Shown one piece after another: positions 1 to 8,242 of a stretch of DNA of 43,599 nucleotides. The stretch comes from a candidate division KSB1 bacterium. Lineage in GTDB: Bacteria > Zhuqueibacterota > Zhuqueibacteria > JANLFK01 > Oleimicrobiaceae. Location of the stretch: positions 1-43,599 of the forward strand of contig JAPDPR010000028.1 in assembly GCA_034506335.1 (NCBI GenBank). The letters run 5' to 3'. Below the pieces are notes generated by a model that searched no databases, was not told where the DNA came from, and saw nothing but the letters and a program-made list of their open reading frames with translations. Position numbers and translations under genes: made by a program. Positions within the stretch are counted from its first letter, which is position 1. Each line of letters starts with the position of its first letter.

Positions 1-1132
1 GGTAGGCCGCCGGGGGAGGCACCGCACGCAGCACCTCCGGGGCATTGCGGTAGTCGGGTAGCACTATGGTCGTGTCGCGCAAAGTCCGCGTGCTTCGTAT
101 CGTCACCTGGAGCGAACACGACGAGGCCGACGTATAGTCAGCCTGGATGGGGACCTGGGCAGGCAGCTGGGCACGCCTCTCTGCTCTCGCGTGCCCAACC
201 ACGCGGACAATATCCGCATGGGCGCTGTCGCAGACCGCAAGAAACCGCTCGATGAATGCAAGTTGGTACTTAGCTCTTTCCCAAATCCGGTCCTCTGGCG
301 AGAGCCCATTCGGCCCCTCCAGGATAAACGAGAGCGTACAATCGATGCCAAAGCCGTTGCGTCCATCATCGATATCGGTGGTGCTGTGCCGTACGGATTG
401 ACGCGGGTCATCCTGCGCCACGAGGTATCGATTCGCCTTCAACCCGCAGGCACGCGCGTTTTGGATGGTGGGCCACAGCAGTCTCTCCTGCGCAAAATCC
501 AGAAGCAATGGGGGGATTGCGGGATTGCTGATGCAGTCAAACTGCTCCCCAAGGTCCTTGATGAGCCCGTGTGCAAGCCACGACCGGATGCTGTACTCAT
601 GCACGTCCAAAGTGACATGTGGTGCATACCGATTGAAAAGGGAGCGAAGGATCCGCGTCTCCGGTTCGGTCAGGATCGCGTGGTTGCGATTGAGGTCCAC
701 GTGCCGGCTGTTGCGACGAGTGTGCACCTCGTTCCCATCCGGGTTCACCATGGGCACTAGGATCAGATTGAGGTGGGCGTAGGCACGGGGAGAAGCGACC
801 GTACACAACTCGTGCACCAGCATCAGCAATGCTTCCTTGCCAGAGGGCTCATCGCCGTGTTGCTGGGCAAAAACCATCACCGTGGCGCCTTCTGGACACC
901 AGTTTTCCCTTGGAGGCATGTAGACCGCCGGCACCTCCCTCCCCTCCACGCTGCGCCCCACCACCTCCAGCTCAAGCCATGGACATGACTCGGCCAGGGC
1001 GGTGAGGAACGCCATCATCTCCGGGTGGGAGGTGCCCCTCGGCGGAGTCTGGGTCGCGAGCGGCAGGCGCGGCTGCGCATAGGCACCAACCCCTGCGAGA
1101 AGAACAAGCACCAACGCAATCCTGCGCACCAT
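1..1132 (-). CDS. M14-family zinc carboxypeptidase, secreted, cut by the window edge
   Basis: The reading frame stays open from an ATG at 1132 to the first base, about 377 residues without a stop, so the 3' end lies outside. Residues 1-19 look like a signal peptide ending near AYAQ. The M14 zinc site is visible: HGDE (H92, E95), then the substrate-binding region HVDLNRN (R149 by family analogy), the third ligand H178 in LDVHEY, and the general base E272 in LEGPNG. M14 enzymes remove C-terminal amino acids or cleave short peptides. The start has a GAGG ribosome site 7 bases upstream. It follows the M28 protease gene by 37 bases and is probably co-transcribed. Any C-terminal sorting domain would be in the missing part. 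Confidence 0.85.
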   Translation of the reverse strand, partial: MVRRIALVLVLLAGVGAYAQPRLPLATQTPPRGTSHPEMMAFLTALAESCPWLELEVVGRSVEGREVPAVYMPPRENWCPEGATVMVFAQQHGDEPSGKEALLMLVHELCTVASPRAYAHLNLILVPMVNPDGNEVHTRRNSRHVDLNRNHAILTEPETRILRSLFNRYAPHVTLDVHEYSIRSWLAHGLIKDLGEQFDCISNPAIPPLLLDFAQERLLWPTIQNARACGLKANRYLVAQDDPRQSVRHSTTDIDDGRNGFGIDCTLSFILEGPNGLSPEDRIWERAKYQLAFIERFLAVCDSAHADIVRVVGHARAERRAQLPAQVPIQADYTSASSCSLQVTIRSTRTLRDTTIVLPDYRNAPEVLRAVPPPAAY

Positions 1133-1169
1133 CAGTCAGCCTCACTTACCCCTATGCGCTCAACGTCCC

Positions 1170-4100
1170 TCATCTCACCAACGCGCACTTACGCGTGAGA
1201 CATACATCCTCCGAGACCAGCTGATACAGATAGATGCCGCCGGCTACAGCGACACCCGTGTCGTCCTTGCCGTCCCAGCTCAACTGGTGGCTGCCCTGGT
1301 TCAACGGACCGCGAAACATAGTCCTCACCACCTGCCCCGCAGTGTTGAGCACGCGTACTTCAACTCGTGCACTCCTTGGGAGGGCGAATCGAATAAGGGT
1401 ATGAGGATTGAAAGGATTCGGATAGTTCTGCTCGAGCACAAAAGCGCCCGGCACATTGCCCGAAGCAGGCTTCTGGTCAGTGCCGCTCACACCACCTTGC
1501 AACCAGTCCAAGACCCGCTGGAGGGCCAGCTGTCTCAGCTCCCCATCGGCGATCCCTTCCCACCCAAAGCCAAAGAAGACCGCACGGTAGGTTCCCCCAT
1601 CGACGGCCACGGCGCCCGCGCCGCTGGAGCGAATAACCCCCGGCCCTTCGGGCGTCGCGCGATCGTAGTAGAGTATCGCCTGACCCGGGGATAGGGGATC
1701 AACCTCGTTGGGAAGCGACTGGCGATTATCTCCCTCCCGAGACAACCAGAACTGCATGCTTCCCAACACTGGATTGCTCCCCTGCGTGGTAAGACGGTGA
1801 AGCTGAGTGTTATGGTTCACGTAAGCAACGCGGAGCCAATCACGCAAAAATGCACTGTTCCGCAACGACAGCGTTAACATCGATCCATTGATAAAGAGGC
1901 TTCCTCCACCGCCTAAGTAAGATTCCAAGGCAGCAGTCCCGCTACTGTAAAGCGAATGCCCAAAGTAATGACCGGTATACCAGATTACTCGCCTGTATTG
2001 TTGAAGCGTGTCCAAAGGCACCGGCCCTTCGAGACCTGTGTCCCAATGACGGAAGCATAGTCCCAGCCGGTTCATGGTGGATCGATACAAATCGCTCACG
2101 GCAAAGTCCCCGTCGTCTTCCACCACCAGCACTCTCCCCTGCCCGATTGCCACATAGATCGGAAGGACGGTTCGGCAGAAACCTTTCCCCTCACGTAGCT
2201 CAAGTTGGAAGGGGACGATCGTCGAAGGGGCTTCTGGTAAGACGTGAACGACAAATTCGTCGCCCCGATTGCTTCCGGCCCGTCCCACTGCCACTGCCGG
2301 GTAGACAGCTGTGCTATCCGTCACTACCGCATATGGGGAGGTGCTGCGCAACACTGCCTCCACGTCCATTGCATGGCGCAAACCGTCGTTCTTCACCGTC
2401 ACGGCAAGCGAAAAGTTTTCTCCTGGATCGATCTTGCCGTCACCGTTGCCTTCTTTTTCTTGCGCATTCTGCGCAAGATACGCGAACACAGGCATCGTCA
2501 CAGTCAGCTTCACCAAGTCCGACCACACACTGCCCGCGTCATCGCGAATGTCCACCTGCAGTTGTATCTTGCGTCCCGAAGGCAGAAGTGGCGACAGGGC
2601 GATTACCGCACTCTCCTGGCTCGCGACCACCGCACCGGGCGGCACTTCTCCCACGTAAACGCTGTCCTTCACCACTTGCACCTGTGGGTCACCGGACCTC
2701 ACGCGGCAGAACACCCCATGTCCTGAGCGATTGCCAAAATTCTTCACGTTCAGCCTGATTTCCAGGCGTTCGCCCGCATCCACAAAGCCGTTCCCATTGC
2801 CGTAGCTCTGGCCTGTGGCGTCGTCGTCGAGCGTGAAAGTGGACACCTTCACGTAGGGAACATCACCAAAGTTGTCCGCCGGCCCAGCCAGGGCCGCGAT
2901 GGCCGCAATGCTGGCCTGGACTACCTCCCGCATGTAAAGGAAATCCATGTTAGTTGTCACATCGGTCACTTTGTGCCAATGGGGGCTGAAGTCTCCTTCC
3001 TGGACGTAGATAGCGCGCTGCCCCCAGACCTGGAAAGAGCGATGGTCGCTGCCTCCGCTGTTGCCCGGGATGGACGGGACGAGGGTTGTATAGGTCCGGC
3101 ACATGTCCGCCACCAACTCAGCATAAGGCGCTGACGGTGCGTCGGTGAAAATCGTCACATCCCGAGGAGGAGCTGCCGGGTTGTAGTTACCGATCATGTC
3201 CCCATTGAGGTAAAAGCCCACCGGTCGCCTGGATAGGTAGAGCTTTCGTGCATAGGCTTCACTTCCCACCAGGCCGATCTCTTCGGCGTCCCATGCGGCA
3301 AAGGCTACCGTAGCTTCGAAGTTGTGCTCCGCCAGAACTCGCGCCGCCTCCAGGGCCATCACCGCGCCCGAGGCATTGTCGTCTGCACCTGGCGCCCACA
3401 CAAACGGATTGGTGCCGGAGCCCAGCACAATAGAATCGTAATGACCGCCGATCATGATGACGCTATCCGGGTAGACTAATCCCCGCTTTGTGGCGATCAC
3501 GTTGAGATGGGGCACGGTGGACCCGGAGACGAAAAAGGTGTCGAACTCCACCTCGGTGCAGCCCAATGCCACGTAGCGGTCAAAAATCCATTGGGCCGCT
3601 TTCCTGATTGAGTCCGAGTAGGTATATCTTGTGCGGAAATCCTGGAGTCGCTGCACCCAGCGATGTAATGTGTCCGCACTAACCTTTTCAATGATTCGGG
3701 CGATGGTAGTGTCATAGCCCGCCCGTGTTTCCAAATGCACTGGAGCAGGAGGAGGTGTTGGTTTCGCCAGGCGGCTGATCCACTGCAAGGAAAAGCCTGA
3801 GCGGGCCAGCTCCAGCGCCTCATCGGGTGTTGCCTGCACCAAAGTGCGTCCCTGCAACCTGCAGAGTGCCCTACCCTTGGGCACATCGACGAGCTGAGGG
3901 GCTCCTGGCGGTGCAGAAACTACATAGTAGTCCCCATGCCAACCGGCCTCGCTCACGACGTGATACGCGATGCCTGAGACGCGCAGGGCCTCTAATGCAT
4001 AGGAATCCACTTTGCCGAACACTATCGCGTCATCATAGTAGTAGGGAACAAACCCGACGGCATCGCTTAAGCGGGGATAGTCAGCTGAGGATAGCACCAC

Positions 4101-4190
4101 CAGCACCGGTTGCGCACTCTTTGGGCTACGGAAGCTAGGCCCTAAGACAAGACCCCCGGCCACGAGCGCAACGAGCAACTGCCTCTTCAT
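1170..4190 (-). CDS. Secreted M28-family aminopeptidase with type IX sorting domain
   Basis: 1006 residues with an N-terminal signal peptide (about 1-26). The M28 di-zinc catalytic domain lies around 165-440. Ligands and catalytic residues by family analogy are H250 (GHYDS), D270 (GADDNASG), E303/E304 (DAEEIGLVGSEAY), D331 and H406 (HKVTD). Two CARDB/beta-sandwich-like repeats follow (about 450-675), then a domain resembling a glutamine-amidotransferase-like fold (about 685-890) with a Gly-rich GGGGSLFING turn. The end is a classical Por-type sorting domain opening with YPNPFNPHT and finishing KCALVR. Family knowledge: such enzymes release N-terminal residues from peptides outside the cell, and the tail directs type IX export. 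A GGAG ribosome site precedes ATG 4190. No convincing promoter is seen in the 181 bases upstream. Confidence 0.92.
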   Translation of the reverse strand: MKRQLLVALVAGGLVLGPSFRSPKSAQPVLVVLSSADYPRLSDAVGFVPYYYDDAIVFGKVDSYALEALRVSGIAYHVVSEAGWHGDYYVVSAPPGAPQLVDVPKGRALCRLQGRTLVQATPDEALELARSGFSLQWISRLAKPTPPPAPVHLETRAGYDTTIARIIEKVSADTLHRWVQRLQDFRTRYTYSDSIRKAAQWIFDRYVALGCTEVEFDTFFVSGSTVPHLNVIATKRGLVYPDSVIMIGGHYDSIVLGSGTNPFVWAPGADDNASGAVMALEAARVLAEHNFEATVAFAAWDAEEIGLVGSEAYARKLYLSRRPVGFYLNGDMIGNYNPAAPPRDVTIFTDAPSAPYAELVADMCRTYTTLVPSIPGNSGGSDHRSFQVWGQRAIYVQEGDFSPHWHKVTDVTTNMDFLYMREVVQASIAAIAALAGPADNFGDVPYVKVSTFTLDDDATGQSYGNGNGFVDAGERLEIRLNVKNFGNRSGHGVFCRVRSGDPQVQVVKDSVYVGEVPPGAVVASQESAVIALSPLLPSGRKIQLQVDIRDDAGSVWSDLVKLTVTMPVFAYLAQNAQEKEGNGDGKIDPGENFSLAVTVKNDGLRHAMDVEAVLRSTSPYAVVTDSTAVYPAVAVGRAGSNRGDEFVVHVLPEAPSTIVPFQLELREGKGFCRTVLPIYVAIGQGRVLVVEDDGDFAVSDLYRSTMNRLGLCFRHWDTGLEGPVPLDTLQQYRRVIWYTGHYFGHSLYSSGTAALESYLGGGGSLFINGSMLTLSLRNSAFLRDWLRVAYVNHNTQLHRLTTQGSNPVLGSMQFWLSREGDNRQSLPNEVDPLSPGQAILYYDRATPEGPGVIRSSGAGAVAVDGGTYRAVFFGFGWEGIADGELRQLALQRVLDWLQGGVSGTDQKPASGNVPGAFVLEQNYPNPFNPHTLIRFALPRSARVEVRVLNTAGQVVRTMFRGPLNQGSHQLSWDGKDDTGVAVAGGIYLYQLVSEDVCLTRKCALVR

Positions 4191-4371
4191 GTCCGGCTCC
4201 TCCCTGCTCCTTCCTCAAGTCTTTGATCCCGGGATGGTGCACTATGCTGCAACGTCATCTCCGGGAAGTAGGTTTGCAGTAGCTTGGTTGATAAGCCGCC
4301 CTCCCCTTTTGCACCTCGTGTGTACCTTCAGTAAGTCTGTCAAGTCCAAATGGCGCACGAGGCCACCACCG

Positions 4372-5613
4372 TTACCTGCGACGGCTCTTAGGGGGTGCAG
4401 CCTGGGAGTGGTCGCCCGCCTCCACCACGGCCTCTTCGTTGAAATCGGTTGCCAGCGACTTGACGCTGACTGGCCGACCGTCTTTCACGTAGACACGAGG
4501 CAGTCTTGCACCATAACGGGACATCACTTCGTAGGAAACCGAGCCGATGGTATCGGCGATGTCATGCGGTGAAATTTCCGCCTCTCCGTCTCGCCCCATG
4601 AGAGTCACCACCTCGCCTGGTTCGGCACCTCCCAGTTCCTCCACCCGGACGAAGCACGCATCCATGCAAATACCCCCCACGATCGGAGCGCGTTGCCCCC
4701 TCAGCAGCGCCGTGCCCACATTGCGGAGGCCACGGTCGTACCCATCGGCATACCCGATCTGTAGCACGGCAATGCGCTCCGGTTTCTCGGCCATGTAGCG
4801 GCGTCCGTAGCCTACAGTGTCGCCGCGGCGAAGCTGATTGACTTGCATCACTCGTGCCCTCACGGCCATTGCCGGGAGCAAGTCAAGCGGGCGCTGCACG
4901 TCCGGCGAGGGGTAGTAACCGTAGAGCAGCAACCCGCAGCGCACCATGTCGAAGTGGGCTTGGGGCAAGTCCAGGATGGCCCCGCTGTTAGCCATGTGCC
5001 AGATGGGCACCTGCACTCCGAGCTCAGCAACCTGCTGTCGGACCATCTGAAACCGAGAAAGCTGGAGCTCTGAAAAGGACTTGTCCAGGGCATCGGACAT
5101 CGCAAAATGAGAATAGACGCCTTCCACGTGCAGACCCGGCAACTGCGCCATGGCGGCGATCCATGTGGCCGCCTGGTCAAATCGCACCCCCCATCGGCTC
5201 ATGCCGGTATCGACCTTGAAATGGACTACTGCCTTTTTCCCCAGGGATTGCGCCGCGCGCGACAGAGCCTGTGCCACCTCCGTGGTATTCACCGTCTGGG
5301 CAATGTCATGCGCCACGGCGATGGAGGCGTGCTCGGGCAGTATGCCCCCCAGATTCAGGATCGGAGCTCGTAGGCCTGCGCGACGCAACTGAACTGCTTC
5401 GTCCAACAGCACCACGCCTAACATGTCCGCACCGTTGGCCAACATCACCCGCGCCACCTGTACGGCTCCACACCCATAGCCGTCTGCTTTCACAACTGCA
5501 AGGAGCTTGCGAGGTGCGACATGGCGCTTTACGCCACTGGTGTTGTGGGCAATCGCGTTAAGGTCAACCTCAACCCATGCGGGACGCAACATCGCCAATC
5601 CGCCACCACCCAT
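4372..5613 (-). CDS. alr: Alanine racemase
   Basis: Interconverts L- and D-alanine for peptidoglycan, using PLP. The PLP lysine is K42 in VVKADGYG. The opposing catalytic tyrosine is Y269 in TVGYGRRY. The QIGYADGYDR and GGICMDACFV motifs of the C-terminal domain are present. The length of 413 residues is slightly above the family norm because of a basic 30-residue tail ending PPKSRRR. ATG 5613 has a GGAG site 9 bases upstream. ATG 5592 (MLRPAWVEVDL) fits family N-termini equally well, so the start is open by 7 residues. It has its own promoter at 5819-5847, just after the terminator of the neighbouring sigma-factor operon. Confidence 0.95.
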   Translation of the reverse strand: MGGGGLAMLRPAWVEVDLNAIAHNTSGVKRHVAPRKLLAVVKADGYGCGAVQVARVMLANGADMLGVVLLDEAVQLRRAGLRAPILNLGGILPEHASIAVAHDIAQTVNTTEVAQALSRAAQSLGKKAVVHFKVDTGMSRWGVRFDQAATWIAAMAQLPGLHVEGVYSHFAMSDALDKSFSELQLSRFQMVRQQVAELGVQVPIWHMANSGAILDLPQAHFDMVRCGLLLYGYYPSPDVQRPLDLLPAMAVRARVMQVNQLRRGDTVGYGRRYMAEKPERIAVLQIGYADGYDRGLRNVGTALLRGQRAPIVGGICMDACFVRVEELGGAEPGEVVTLMGRDGEAEISPHDIADTIGSVSYEVMSRYGARLPRVYVKDGRPVSVKSLATDFNEEAVVEAGDHSQAAPPKSRRR

Positions 5614-5818
5614 GAACCGTACTCCGCTTTTCGCCTACCCTCGTTTCTTCACAGGCATCGTCAAAAGCAGGGCCGACCAGGGCACGTCGGGCGCCAGCGT
5701 GCCCTATGCCCGTGCCCCCACAAGCCGCGCTGGACATTCGAAAAGTAGCTCACGACCACGATTGAAGCGCTACGAGGCCCCTGATCGCGGGGCCAAGAGG
5801 AGCTCGCTACGAGGACGA

Positions 5819-5847
5819 AATATAGCACTTTTCCGGTGGATTGCCAA
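5819..5847 (-). promoter_or_regulatory. Promoter for alr
   Basis: On the minus strand TTGGCA (5842-5847) and TATATT (5819-5824) are separated by exactly 17 bases. The -10 continues as TATATTTC, close to the Bacteroidetes-type TAnnTTTG. It lies just downstream of the preceding operon's terminator, which is where an independent alr promoter would be expected. Confidence 0.65.
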
Positions 5848-5873
5848 CCGTTTTCGTGGGTGCGCCAAAAACA

Positions 5874-5903
5874 ACAGGGGAAGGCATTGTGGCCTTCCCC
5901 TGT
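5874..5903 (-). terminator. Rho-independent terminator of the sigma-factor operon
   Basis: A perfect 12-base-pair stem (5874-5885 with 5892-5903) has a 6-base loop and, on the minus strand, is followed by TTGTTTTTGG. It lies 27 bases after the stop of the last operon gene (5930). Confidence 0.88.
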
Positions 5904-5929
5904 AGGGGTTCCCGCATCGTGGGATGGAT

Positions 5930-6463
5930 TCACTCTTCCGGTTCATTCATCGGACATTCGCCTGGAGGCATGCAATGGCCTTTCCAGCCCGAGCGCCTCA
6001 TCGGCCGGAAGAAACCCCTGGGGTGCGCCGGCCTGTCGTCGAGCCATCGTGCCCCAAAGCCTGGGCGAGCATCGAAAGCCGCCTTCTGTTCGTCCGTCAG
6101 CAAGTTGCGCACCTGCATCCGATGGGCTACCGCCTTCTTCTCGATCTCCGCGCGCAGCTTGGCCAGCGCGTCGATCTTGGCGTTGATGGCCTTCTGATCT
6201 GGCTTGTCTGACGCCAGGAGCGACAGCAAAGCAAAGCGCTCAGAACGAAGCTGGTTGCGCATCGGTTGCACTTCCTTCAAGAAGCCTGTACGCAGTTCTT
6301 CGATCTTCTGCTTCTGCTCTTCTGTCAACTTGGGAATGTGGGCCCAGGCGCACTCTCTCTTTGCCTCAGGACCTTGCTTTCCCTGGGCCAAAATGGGCCG
6401 CCATGCCAACACCGTCACCACGGCGAGCACCGCGATTGCGGTGATTACCAGAGCTCGTCTCAT
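5930..6463 (-). CDS. Spy/CpxP-like periplasmic LTXXQ protein
   Basis: 177 residues. A signal peptide (about 1-27, ending LAQG) is followed by a helical, charge-rich protein carrying two LTXXQ motifs, LTEEQ at 46-50 and LTDEQ at 122-126. These mark the Spy/CpxP/ZraP superfamily. Members act as periplasmic chaperones or as inhibitors and sensors for envelope-stress and metal-response regulators. The C-terminal 35 residues are rich in Pro, Arg, Cys and Met (HCMPPGECPM), a composition that could bind metal, though that is inference. An AGGAGGT site sits 9 bases before the ATG. It is the last gene of the sigma-factor operon. Most such proteins neighbour two-component systems; here the partner is an ECF sigma factor. 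Confidence 0.8.
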   Translation of the reverse strand: MRRALVITAIAVLAVVTVLAWRPILAQGKQGPEAKRECAWAHIPKLTEEQKQKIEELRTGFLKEVQPMRNQLRSERFALLSLLASDKPDQKAINAKIDALAKLRAEIEKKAVAHRMQVRNLLTDEQKAAFDARPGFGARWLDDRPAHPRGFFRPMRRSGWKGHCMPPGECPMNEPEE

Positions 6464-6492
6464 ACCTATGTACCTCCTTTTCGCTGGTCAAT

Positions 6493-7041
6493 TCATCTGT
6501 GGTGGTGAAACGGAGCCACGCGCTCTTGACCTCTGGGAGCTCCCGGGGTTTCTCCCTCGAGGGGTGGAGGACCAGGCTCCATTGGCCCTCGCATCATAAC
6601 CCTGTGTTCCATAGCACGCTGTTCGAACATGCGGATCAGAAAGTCAAGCCTTTCACGTCCAATACGCGGCTTGAGGCCCAAGAGATGGCGGACGGTGATT
6701 CTCTCCAACTCCGCTTGGTGACGCGCCAACTCATCGATGGTCGCCATAATCTTGACGGTATCCGGCACCTCCTGGCGCAGGAGTTCCACCAGCTTCAACC
6801 GGGTGGCCCTTAAGGCTGCCTTCTCCCTCTGTGCACGCGCGAAATAGTCCTGCACCATCTTGCCGACTACCTCATCCGTCTCCGGGTGGAAACGGACACG
6901 CGTCTCGCTACTCCAGCGCGGCGGTCGCCATGGCTTCTCCTTCGGTCTTGTGAGCCAGAAGACAGCCAACGTGACTATCGCTACCACGTTGACGGTGAGG
7001 GAAAAGACAAGGGCCAAGAACATCCACTTGTTGCGCATCAT
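6493..7041 (-). CDS. Membrane-anchored Spy-like periplasmic protein
   Basis: 182 residues. One membrane segment at about 7-30 is followed by a Pro/Arg linker and a long helical domain (about 52-150) with alternating Glu, Arg and Leu, as in periplasmic heavy-metal-sensor (Spy/CpxP-like) proteins. The tail is rich in Pro, Gly and Met and ends HHHR, a possible metal-binding tail. It starts 4 bases after the anti-sigma gene, so the two are translationally coupled. The start is ATG 7041 or the adjacent ATG 7038. Unlike the next gene it lacks a clear LTXXQ motif, so the family assignment rests on architecture and context. Confidence 0.65.
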   Translation of the reverse strand: MMRNKWMFLALVFSLTVNVVAIVTLAVFWLTRPKEKPWRPPRWSSETRVRFHPETDEVVGKMVQDYFARAQREKAALRATRLKLVELLRQEVPDTVKIMATIDELARHQAELERITVRHLLGLKPRIGRERLDFLIRMFEQRAMEHRVMMRGPMEPGPPPLEGETPGAPRGQERVAPFHHHR

Positions 7042-7045
7042 GCAC

Positions 7046-7516
7046 CTACTTGCTATTGTTCGAAGCTGCCAGGGCTACATACACCTCGCTCAAGGAACCT
7101 GGCGGCAAGTCAGCAAAGTTGTCGAACTCGGCACTCACCTGCGTAATGGAGGCGTCCTGGTGGCTGCGCAAACTGCTCACCAGACTGCCCAACCGGCTCC
7201 CCATAAGCACCCCGGCCAGGATGCCCGCAGACACTGCGATGGGTACCAGGGGCCGCGCAAGGAAGAGCTCCGCTAACCGTCGCACGGCGCCACGCGGCCG
7301 TGACACGATTCGCGCCATAACACGCGCGGCAAAAAACGGTGGTGCCTGCACCGGTGGAAGGTCACCCAGAAGTGCCCACACCCGCTGCAGTCGCATAAGC
7401 TCGGCTGCGCATTCGCCACACGCCTCCAGGTGCTCGGCTACCTCGCGTGCAAGCCCCGCGTCTAATTGGCCGTCCATAAAGGCGGACAGCCGACATTGTA
7501 CCTGTTTGCACGTCAT
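7046..7516 (-). CDS. Anti-sigma factor with zinc-binding (zf-HC2) domain
   Basis: 156 residues. The N-terminal domain has the ZAS signature: C3, then H29-x3-C33-x2-C36 in HLEACGEC. This is the fold that holds ECF sigma factors inactive on the inner face of the membrane. A transmembrane helix covers about 89-110, and the C-terminal 45 residues would be periplasmic, ending in a Ser/Asn-rich tail. A GGAG site lies 8 bases before the ATG. It follows the sigma-factor gene by 48 bases, the usual sigma/anti-sigma order. The inducing signal is presumably sensed in the envelope, perhaps with the two Spy-like proteins encoded next. Confidence 0.88.
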   Translation of the reverse strand: MTCKQVQCRLSAFMDGQLDAGLAREVAEHLEACGECAAELMRLQRVWALLGDLPPVQAPPFFAARVMARIVSRPRGAVRRLAELFLARPLVPIAVSAGILAGVLMGSRLGSLVSSLRSHQDASITQVSAEFDNFADLPPGSLSEVYVALAASNNSK

Positions 7517-7564
7517 GATTCGTTCTCCACGCCTTTCAACACTTCGCAGCCGATAAACTTGCGC

Positions 7565-8173
7565 TCAAGCTTTTTCCTCAAGCATATGGGAAAGTTGCCG
7601 GTACAGGCGTCGCTTGGCCCTGTGCAGAATGGACTCCACAGCCGACACGCTGGTCTCCATGACCTCGGCGATCTCTGCGTAAGAAAGATTGCCAAAGCGC
7701 GCGAGCACCGTTGCCACTTTCTGGCTTTCCGGCAGTGAGTCGATGGCCTTCCACAAGGCGCGCCCCCTCTCTTCGCGTTCCAGATCCCCATCAGGCCCTG
7801 GGGCAGGGTCGCGTTGGGCAGACCCAAAATACCCGTCAGGTTCAAGGGCGCTGCGCTCAAGGGAAAGCAACCGTCGGACCCTCCTTGCCCGCAACACGTT
7901 CAAGCAGTGATTGGTGGCGACACGATAGAGCCAGGTGGAAAACTTGGCGCGCGGGTCGAACCGGGGCAGGGCATCGAAAGCTTTGACGAATACCTCTTGC
8001 GCCGCATCTTCGGCGTCCTCCCTGTTGCCCAGCATGCGCACACAGGTAGCCATCACCTTGTCCTCATAGCGGCGGACCAGTTCACCGAAAGCCTCGGTGT
8101 CGCCCCTCTGGAACTTGTCTACCAGTGCCTCGTCATCCATGCTCTTGACGTCCGTGACCAGCTTGTTGCGCAC
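7565..8173 (-). CDS. ECF-family RNA polymerase sigma factor
   Basis: 202 residues. Region 2 (about 24-97) contains GDTEAFGELVRRYEDKV, REDAEDAAQEVFVKAF and the -10-binding KFSTWLYRVATNHCLN helix. Region 4 (about 137-190) has the helix-turn-helix LSYAEIAEVMETSVSAVES. A linker of about 40 residues joins them. The architecture is RpoE-like. The start at GTG 8173 has no well-spaced ribosome site. ATG 8140 (MDDEALVDKFQRGD) matches typical family N-termini and may be the true start. It heads an operon with its anti-sigma factor and two Spy-like proteins. I did not recognise an autoregulated ECF promoter in the 69 bases upstream, so read-through from ptsI is possible. Confidence 0.92.
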   Translation of the reverse strand: MRNKLVTDVKSMDDEALVDKFQRGDTEAFGELVRRYEDKVMATCVRMLGNREDAEDAAQEVFVKAFDALPRFDPRAKFSTWLYRVATNHCLNVLRARRVRRLLSLERSALEPDGYFGSAQRDPAPGPDGDLEREERGRALWKAIDSLPESQKVATVLARFGNLSYAEIAEVMETSVSAVESILHRAKRRLYRQLSHMLEEKA

Positions 8174-8242
8174 ACCTTTTAAACACGCGCCCAGCCGTAG
8201 AATTGCGCTACCCTGGAAGAAGGCAAGGTGGAGAAATGCATT

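Larger units (their letters stand above)
5614..5929. other. Intergenic region: operon terminator, then alr promoter and leader
   Basis: This 316-base gap holds the rho-independent terminator at 5874-5903 and the alr promoter at 5819-5847. The remaining roughly 200 bases form the alr leader. The leader contains a perfect GGCCCC/GGGGCC hairpin at 5776-5794. The minus-strand reading frame crossing this gap (5661-5933) runs through the terminator and resembles nothing, so I see no gene here. Confidence 0.6.

Noticed and set aside
4339..4344. TTGACA on the minus strand upstream of the M28 gene.
   Set aside because: No acceptable -10 at 16-18 bases; the downstream sequence there is CACGAG.
5661..5933. 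A minus-strand open frame of 90 codons between the sigma operon and alr.
   Set aside because: It crosses a strong terminator and the alr promoter.
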